Both the position numbers and the translations under genes were made by a program. Below, piece after piece: positions 6,806 through 10,830 of a DNA stretch of 10,830 nucleotides; the stretch's first letter is position 1; the number at the start of each line of letters is the position of its first letter. Below the pieces are notes generated by a model. The model was not told the DNA's origin. It ran no database searches and saw only the letters and a program-made list of their open reading frames with translations. This DNA comes from Clostridia bacterium (GTDB taxonomy: Bacteria > Bacillota_A > Clostridia > Oscillospirales > CAG-272). The stretch lies in assembly GCA_017472105.1 (NCBI GenBank), contig JAFUQY010000447.1, forward strand, positions 1 through 10,830. The letters are read 5' to 3'.

Positions 6806-6840
6806 AAAACGGTGTCTCCTGCCCGGGGATGCCGTTTTTT
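6806..6840 (+). terminator. Intrinsic terminator after nanA
   Basis: AAAACGG (6806-6812) pairs with CCGTTTT (6832-6838). An inner stem, TCTCC with GGGGA including one G-T pair, encloses a TGCCC loop, and the 3' arm continues into a T-run ending at 6840. It closes the rbsK to nanA block. Confidence 0.87.
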
Positions 6841-6853
6841 GATGCGCCTGCGG

Positions 6854-6911
6854 CGGAAAGAAGAAAGAAAAAATAAGAAAGAATAGATAATAAATATGAA
6901 GGAAAGGGGAG
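6854..6911 (+). other. Second purine-rich tract, downstream of nanA
   Basis: These 58 bases contain no C and only six T (6874, 6884, 6888, 6891, 6895, 6897); the rest is A or G. It resembles the tract before nanA in composition and in its AGAAAGAA-type units. No gene starts from it. A 17-codon frame opens at 6896 but lacks a ribosome binding site. Confidence 0.7.
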
Positions 6912-6912
6912 T

Positions 6913-6942
6913 TTGTTCATTTCCGGTTCATATCAGTATGAT
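6913..6942 (+). promoter_or_regulatory. Possible promoter for the small membrane protein and PHP gene
   Basis: TATGAT at 6937-6942 is a fair -10 box. TTGTTC at 6913-6918 lies 18 bases upstream as a weak -35. It falls between the nanA terminator and the next ribosome binding site, where a promoter is expected. The match is modest. Confidence 0.4.
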
Positions 6943-6993
6943 AAAATAATCAGTAATGCATTCATACAAAATACAATCATCGGAGGATTCTTT

Positions 6994-7203
6994 ATGGGAC
7001 GTATCTGGCCTTATGCATGGGCGTTTGCCATCATGTGCTTTATTTATGCGGGATGCAAGGTTGCCGGTCTGGAATGGGCGGCGGAAAGACCCTGGTCCGA
7101 GGTCATTTTCTTCCTCGTCGTTTCCGTTCTGATTATTGCCGGCTTCTTCCTGAGAAAGAAAATCGCGGCGCTGTATCAGAAAATCAAGGATAAAATTTCG
7201 TAA
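6994..7203 (+). CDS. Small two-helix membrane protein, function unknown
   Basis: The product has 69 residues. Two hydrophobic stretches, about residues 5-22 (WPYAWAFAIMCFIYAG) and 36-54 (SEVIFFLVVSVLIIAGFFL), are joined by a short polar loop with ERPW. The tail (55-69) is strongly basic, RKKIAALYQKIKDKIS. This pattern suggests a helical hairpin in the membrane with the basic tail in the cytoplasm. The frame is open from 6913, but GGAGGA at 6982-6987 sits six bases before the ATG at 6994, which fixes the start. The gene ends 23 bases before the PHP gene, so they are probably co-transcribed. I do not recognise a family and assign no function. Confidence 0.78.
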   Translation: MGRIWPYAWAFAIMCFIYAGCKVAGLEWAAERPWSEVIFFLVVSVLIIAGFFLRKKIAALYQKIKDKIS

Positions 7204-7226
7204 ACCGGCACAGAAAGGCGTTTATT

Positions 7227-8105
7227 ATGTACATCGACAATTCCGGCGCACGCTGGTTCAAAGGCAATCTTCACACCCACACCACACGCTCCGACGGACG
7301 GCTCGCTCCCGAGGACTCCATCGCGCTCTACCGCGAAAACGGCTACGACTTCATGGCGATCACGGATCACTGGAAGCCGTCGGAAAACGCAGTCCACGAA
7401 AACGGCATGCTCCTGCTCTCCGGATGCGAGTATGACATCGGGCAGAACGTCCGCGACGGCATTTTCCACATCGTTTCCATCGGATGCGTGACCGAACCCG
7501 TTCTGACCCGCGCAAATACCCAGCAGGAGGTCATCGACGAGATTCACCGCTGCGGCGGACTTGCGAATCTTGCGCATCCCTGCTGGTCCATGAACACCCT
7601 CGATCAGCTCATGCCCCTCAAAGGCGTAGACTTCACCGAAATTTTCAACTCCGTATCCGATCTGCCGCGCAACTGCCGTCCCTATTCCGGCGACATCATC
7701 GACAAGCTCGCGGCGCGCGGTGTTTACTGGGGCATTGCCGCAACCGACGACACCCACTGGTACGGAGAAACCGACGCCTGCCGCAGCTTCATTCTCGTGA
7801 AAGCGGAGGAATGCACGCGCGAGGCGATTCTTGAAGCCATCCGGCAGAAGAATTTCTACGCGTCACAGGGTCCCCGCATGGACGTCTCCTTCGACGGAAA
7901 GAAACTGCGCGTGAACTGCCTCCCTGAAGACCACATTGCGTCCGTGATGTACTACACCGACTGGGTATGGGAAAATCACCGCGGCGATGTTGGCGTTGAC
8001 CTCACCGTTTCCGAATACGAATTCACCGCGAAGGACACCATGGCGCGTGTGGAGATTACCGATGCCGACGGCAGATGCGCGTGGTCCCAGGTTTATCACA
8101 TCTGA
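7227..8105 (+). CDS. PHP-domain metal-dependent phosphoesterase
   Basis: PHP proteins are multinuclear metal-binding phosphoesterases acting on small phosphates or nucleic acid ends; histidinol phosphatase and the TrpH-type 5'-3' exonuclease are well-known members. The 292-residue product carries the metal ligands in order: HTH (H16, H18), D23, TDH (D47, H48), E68, H81, AHP (H117), and the closing TDDTH (D174, H177). GNLHTHTTRSDG is the classic opening. After about residue 215 a short beta-rich tail (MDVSFDGKKL and on, ending WSQVYHI) follows, as in many stand-alone PHP proteins of Clostridia. There is no signal peptide. GAAAGG at 7213-7218 supports the ATG at 7227. It follows the small membrane protein and no terminator is seen after it. 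The substrate is unknown. Confidence 0.87.
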   Translation: MYIDNSGARWFKGNLHTHTTRSDGRLAPEDSIALYRENGYDFMAITDHWKPSENAVHENGMLLLSGCEYDIGQNVRDGIFHIVSIGCVTEPVLTRANTQQEVIDEIHRCGGLANLAHPCWSMNTLDQLMPLKGVDFTEIFNSVSDLPRNCRPYSGDIIDKLAARGVYWGIAATDDTHWYGETDACRSFILVKAEECTREAILEAIRQKNFYASQGPRMDVSFDGKKLRVNCLPEDHIASVMYYTDWVWENHRGDVGVDLTVSEYEFTAKDTMARVEITDADGRCAWSQVYHI

Positions 8106-8151
8106 CTGTAAGCACCCGCTGTATCTGTAATATTTTGGTTTGAATGCCGGG

Positions 8152-8180
8152 TTGACAAATCACCAAAAACATGATATACT
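8152..8180 (+). promoter_or_regulatory. Strong sigma-A promoter of the marR operon
   Basis: A consensus TTGACA (8152-8157) is spaced 17 bases from TATACT (8175-8180), five of six matches to TATAAT. It lies 40 bases before the MarR ATG and should be strong unless repressed. Confidence 0.87.
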
Positions 8181-8200
8181 TGTCAGGATTGATAAGTCAA
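8179..8200 (+). promoter_or_regulatory. Candidate MarR operator just after the -10 box
   Basis: CTTGTC (8179-8184) and GATAAG (8191-8196) form an imperfect inverted repeat with one mismatch. TTGA/TCAA (8189-8200) forms a second, overlapping one. TGACAA in the -35 region (8153-8158) and TTGTCA (8180-8185) are also complementary. An operator here would block the transcription start, as autoregulating MarR proteins often do. The symmetry is visible; binding is inference. Confidence 0.45.
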
Positions 8201-8219
8201 CATCAAGGAAGGTGAACCG

Positions 8220-8681
8220 ATGCCGGAATTCAAGAATATCAACGACCGTTTTATGCGCTTTTCCATGGCAATGGAGACAATCTCGAAGAACGTACAGAAA
8301 TACAAGAACGAGGAAATGTCATCTTTCGGACTCAAAAGCATGCATCTGATGTTTCTGTACTGCCTCGGACAGGCGGAAGACGGACTGACCGCAACGGAGC
8401 TGTCAAAGAGCTGCGGAGTGGACAAGGCATTTATTTCCCGTATGGCAGCGGATCTCCGTTCGGTTGGATATATCGACTACGCGGAGCACGCGGACGGACA
8501 TTACAAAAAACGTCTCCAGCTGACCGCGCACGGACGCGAAATCATCACGGACATCAACCGCCGGGTCTCCGTCGCGGTGGAAAAAGTCACGGACGGCATC
8601 TCGCGCGAACGCCTCGAAGTTTTCTACGGTGTTCTGGAACAGATGAACACCAACCTCAGCGGAATTATCAGTGAAGCCTGA
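8220..8681 (+). CDS. MarR family transcriptional regulator
   Basis: This 153-residue dimeric winged-helix DNA-binding protein has the usual length for the family. The helix-turn-helix runs about residues 56-85 (LTATELSKSCGVDKAFISRM and on). The wing follows with DGHYKKRLQLTAHG (92-105), the place of the family's D-R-R-x-x-x-L-T-x-x-G motif, although the usual DxR arginine is replaced by H94 and Y95. The flanking helices at each end form the dimer interface. GGAAGG at 8207-8212 supports the ATG. It is transcribed from the promoter at 8152-8180 and sits 46 bases ahead of an acyl-CoA ligase gene, so it most likely represses its own operon until an acid, acyl-CoA or phenolic ligand is bound. The ligand is not known from sequence. 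Confidence 0.9.
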   Translation: MPEFKNINDRFMRFSMAMETISKNVQKYKNEEMSSFGLKSMHLMFLYCLGQAEDGLTATELSKSCGVDKAFISRMAADLRSVGYIDYAEHADGHYKKRLQLTAHGREIITDINRRVSVAVEKVTDGISRERLEVFYGVLEQMNTNLSGIISEA

Positions 8682-8727
8682 TGCCGCGCGGGAAAAACCA
8701 AATTTTAAAAAATAACGGTGAGAAAAT

Positions 8728-10443
8728 ATGAAAGATTTAAAGAAGCAGTACAAGATTCCCAGTAAGAAGAAGTTTGACCACCCCTATCATGAGGTTGCCA
8801 ATGTAGCGGAACACATCGAGATGCTCGCAAATCACGGCGAGAGAATCGTTTACGCATGGCCCGAAAAGGATGAAGTACGTGAAATCAGCTACGCGGACTT
8901 CGCACAGATGGTAAAGGATCTGACGATGGGTCTGGCTGAAACCTACGGTCAGGGCGCGGGCAAGAAGATCGCCATCATCGGTGAAACCGCCGCACGCTGG
9001 GTTGCAGCTTATCTCGCAGTCATCGCATCCGGCAACGTTGCGGTTCCCATGGACAAGGAGCTCGCTCCCGAGGAAATCTCCAAGTTCTTCGACGTAGCCG
9101 ATACCGCGGCTGTCTTCTACTCCGGCACCTTCAACAAGGTATTCTCCGACATGGCAAAGGAAAAGGGCAATTTCCTTCTCATCCCCATGGACGACGAAGC
9201 CGAAGCGGAAACGGAAAAGATCACCTATACCGAGCTGATCGAAAAGGGTCAGAACTCCCTCCTGCCCTACGAACCCGACACCGATATCGAACGTCCCTGC
9301 GAATACCTCTTCACCTCCGGCACCACCGGCACCTCCAAGTGCGTTATGCTCTGCCAGCGGAACATTTTCACCACCGCAATGGCTGCCTGCGCGTCCGTTG
9401 ACTTTGTTGCAGATGACGTCATCGTATCCGTTCTTCCCATCCACCACACCTATGAGCTGACCTGTACCCACCTCGCAGGCCCGAACTTCGGTATCAAGAT
9501 CTGCATCAACGACTCCCTCCGCCATGCACTGAACAACTTCAAGAAGTTCCAGCCCACCGCGCTCGTCCTCGTTCCGCTCTTCGTTTCCACCATGTACAAG
9601 AAGATCGTGGCTGAAGCAAAGCGCTCCGGCAAGGACAAGATGCTCCTCGCAATGGCAAAGGTTGCGCATAAGCTCTCCTTCGTCGGCGTTGACATGAGCA
9701 AGACCGTCTTCAAGGACGTACGCGAAGCATTCGGCGGCAGACTGGAAAAGATCATCTGCGGCGGCGCGGCACTCTCTCCCGAAATGATCCCCATGTTCCA
9801 GGCGTTCGGTATTGCCATCTACGAAGGCTACGGCATCACCGAATGTTCTCCTCTCGTTGCCGTAACGCCCTACTATGCGCGCAGACCCGGTTCCGTAGGT
9901 CCCGCTTGTCCCTGCTGTGAAGTCCGCATCGAAGGCACCGAAACCAACGAAAAGGGCTTCCTGACCGGCGAAATTCAGGTTCAGGGCACCAACGTCATGC
10001 TCAGCTACCGCGACAACGACGAAGCAAACGAAGCGGCATTCACCGATGACGGCTGGTTCCGTACCGGCGACGTCGGCTACCTTGACGATCAGGGCTACAT
10101 TTACATCACCGGCCGTATGAAGTCCGTCATCGTCCTCGACAACGGCAAGAACGTATTCCCCGAAGAAATCGAAGAATACCTCGAAGGCATCGACTACATC
10201 GCGGAATCCGTCGTGGTCGGACGTGAAGAAGACGACGGCTGCAAGCTCGTTGCGGTAATCTTCCCGAACTACGAAAAGTACGCCGAACTGAGCGAAACCG
10301 AAATCCGCTGTGAAATCCAGAAGGCCATTGCCGCTCTGAACAAGCGCGTTCCCACCTTCAAGCAGATCCACAAGCTCGAGTTCCGCAAGACCGAATTCGA
10401 AAAGACCACCACCAGAAAGATCAAGAGACACCTCGTAAAATAA
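8728..10443 (+). CDS. AMP-forming acyl-CoA ligase (FadD-like, ANL superfamily)
   Basis: The enzyme activates a carboxylic acid with ATP to an acyl-adenylate, then transfers it to CoA (or another thiol). The 571-residue product has the ANL core motifs in order: phosphate loop TSGTTGTSKCVM (196-207), GGAALS (345-350), YGITECSP (368-375), WFRTGD (443-448), hinge GRMKSVIVLDNGKNVFPEEIE (462-482, written with its usual NVFPEEIE ending), and C-terminal KTTTRKIKR (559-567), where K564 fits the adenylation lysine. Two positions differ from the textbook motif: C205 replaces the usual glycine after the loop lysine, and R563 replaces glycine in the TGK motif. The NVFPEEIE hinge and TRKIKR end are like bacterial long-chain ligases. 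There is no carrier-protein or condensation domain. It follows marR and ends at a strong terminator. Substrate chain length, or an aromatic acid, is undecided. Confidence 0.88.
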   Translation: MKDLKKQYKIPSKKKFDHPYHEVANVAEHIEMLANHGERIVYAWPEKDEVREISYADFAQMVKDLTMGLAETYGQGAGKKIAIIGETAARWVAAYLAVIASGNVAVPMDKELAPEEISKFFDVADTAAVFYSGTFNKVFSDMAKEKGNFLLIPMDDEAEAETEKITYTELIEKGQNSLLPYEPDTDIERPCEYLFTSGTTGTSKCVMLCQRNIFTTAMAACASVDFVADDVIVSVLPIHHTYELTCTHLAGPNFGIKICINDSLRHALNNFKKFQPTALVLVPLFVSTMYKKIVAEAKRSGKDKMLLAMAKVAHKLSFVGVDMSKTVFKDVREAFGGRLEKIICGGAALSPEMIPMFQAFGIAIYEGYGITECSPLVAVTPYYARRPGSVGPACPCCEVRIEGTETNEKGFLTGEIQVQGTNVMLSYRDNDEANEAAFTDDGWFRTGDVGYLDDQGYIYITGRMKSVIVLDNGKNVFPEEIEEYLEGIDYIAESVVVGREEDDGCKLVAVIFPNYEKYAELSETEIRCEIQKAIAALNKRVPTFKQIHKLEFRKTEFEKTTTRKIKRHLVK

Positions 10444-10453
10444 GCGAAATATT

Positions 10454-10496
10454 CCCGCCGTATGTACAAAAATGTACCTGCGGCGGGTCTTTTTTT
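10454..10496 (+). terminator. Intrinsic terminator after the acyl-CoA ligase
   Basis: CCCGCCG (10454-10460) pairs with CGGCGGG (10481-10487), with an inner GTAC/GTAC stem (10464-10467 with 10474-10477) and an A-rich loop. TCTTTTTTT follows at once (10488-10496). This is a textbook rho-independent terminator. Confidence 0.93.
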
Positions 10497-10506
10497 CGTG
10501 AAAGTG

Positions 10507-10535
10507 TTGCAATTGCCGGACAAAACGTGTAGAAT
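10507..10535 (+). promoter_or_regulatory. Promoter pointing out of the window
   Basis: TTGCAA (10507-10512) and TAGAAT (10530-10535) are 17 bases apart, each close to consensus. It sits immediately after the ligase terminator. No ribosome binding site with a usable frame follows before the window ends, so the transcript runs through the intergenic repeat into whatever lies beyond, or is non-coding. Confidence 0.65.
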
Positions 10536-10599
10536 AATAAGGAATATAAAACAACCTCAAACCCGCGCCGCAGTTCATCGCCGGATGTGCAGTTTGAAG

Positions 10600-10712
10600 C
10601 GGCGGTCGGGGGCAAGCCCCAACCCTACGTTTTTTGCGGATGTTCCGTCAACAAAAACAAAGTAAACCACACCGCGCCGCAGGCTGAGTTTACCGAGGAA
10701 ATCCAGTGTCCC
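10600..10712 (+). repeat. Dispersed intergenic repeat, copy 2
   Basis: This copy is inverted relative to 241-350 and about 80-85% identical by eye over some 100 bases. Its outer end GGGGCAAGCCCC (10609-10620) can form a small hairpin next to CCCTACG. The block TTTTTTGCGGA, then TTCCGTCAAC, then GCGCCGCAGGCTGAG is kept in the same order in both copies. It lies in the leader of the outward transcript. No coding function is apparent. Confidence 0.8.
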
Positions 10713-10783
10713 TGACAATAAGATATGTTCGCAAAAAATCACAGCTGCACGTTGTAAATCCCTCGCCCGGCGGAGCCTTGGGT

Positions 10784-10819
10784 CCAGGCATCACTTTCAT
10801 CTCTGATGAAAGTGGCTGG
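10784..10819 (+). other. Strong hairpin at the window's end
   Basis: CACTTTCATC (10792-10801) and GATGAAAGTG (10805-10814) are perfectly complementary around a three-base loop. CCAG (10784-10787) and CTGG (10816-10819) extend the stem past an internal bulge. No T-run follows within the window. It may belong to the repeat next to it, or be a regulatory structure in the leader of a gene outside the window. Confidence 0.6.
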
Positions 10820-10830
10820 TTGCCGAATCG

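Noticed and set aside
2923..10578. Very long minus-strand open frames (2923-4425, 4422-5972, 5641-6804, 8737-10578)
   Set aside because: They lie exactly opposite well-identified genes, cross gene boundaries, lack ribosome binding sites and read as compositionally odd V/H/D/E-rich chains. They are antisense shadows caused by codon bias.
241..10712. Composite transposon bounded by the inverted repeats
   Set aside because: The repeats are short, diverged and not terminal-inverted-repeat-like at their ends, no transposase or integrase is present, and the enclosed genes include housekeeping ruvX.
1..10830. CRISPR array, defence island or toxin-antitoxin pair
   Set aside because: I found no regularly spaced repeats, Cas-, nuclease- or toxin-like proteins. 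The small protein at 6994 has a two-helix membrane hairpin but no antitoxin partner.

Overview
The window looks like chromosome from an anaerobic, gut-type member of the Clostridia, probably an uncultured Oscillospirales or Christensenellales-like lineage. The support is a moderately high GC content by eye, strong Gram-positive AGGAGG-type ribosome binding sites, vegetative TTGACA/TATAAT promoters, an oxygen-sensitive ribonucleotide-reductase activase, and protein wording typical of Clostridia. Every supported gene is on the + strand. There is no transposase, phage gene, CRISPR array, tRNA or rRNA. The placement is inference from protein style, not a database match.

Layout: positions 1-420 are gene-free and hold a chain of hairpins plus one copy of an intergenic repeat. 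A good promoter (421-449) then drives nrdG (490-1056). About 490 gene-free bases follow, with two structured elements. Next comes a five-gene same-strand block: ribokinase (rbsK), RuvX/YqgF, a GH5-type glycoside hydrolase, a C1 aminopeptidase (pepC) and N-acetylneuraminate lyase (nanA). The first three overlap by ATGA. The block closes with a clear terminator at 6806-6840. A second small unit encodes a 69-residue two-helix membrane protein and a PHP-domain metal-dependent phosphoesterase. A third unit starts at a near-consensus promoter (8152-8180) and encodes a MarR regulator and an AMP-forming acyl-CoA ligase, closing with a strong terminator at 10454-10496. Another good promoter (10507-10535) points out of the window through a second copy of the repeat, inverted relative to the first.

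How the genes may work together: the five-gene block looks like cytoplasmic salvage. Ribokinase and NanA handle sugars, the GH5 enzyme lacks a signal peptide and would act on imported or internal glycosides, and PepC trims peptides. RuvX is a housekeeping nuclease carried along by translational overlap. The MarR and ligase pair is a plausible autoregulated fatty- or aromatic-acid activation operon. I see no convincing new defence or mobile system. The points most worth following are the inverted pair of dispersed repeats bracketing the window, the two purine-only tracts around nanA, the signal-less GH5 with a carbohydrate-binding-like tail, the small membrane protein paired with the PHP enzyme, and the outward promoter that reads into the repeat.
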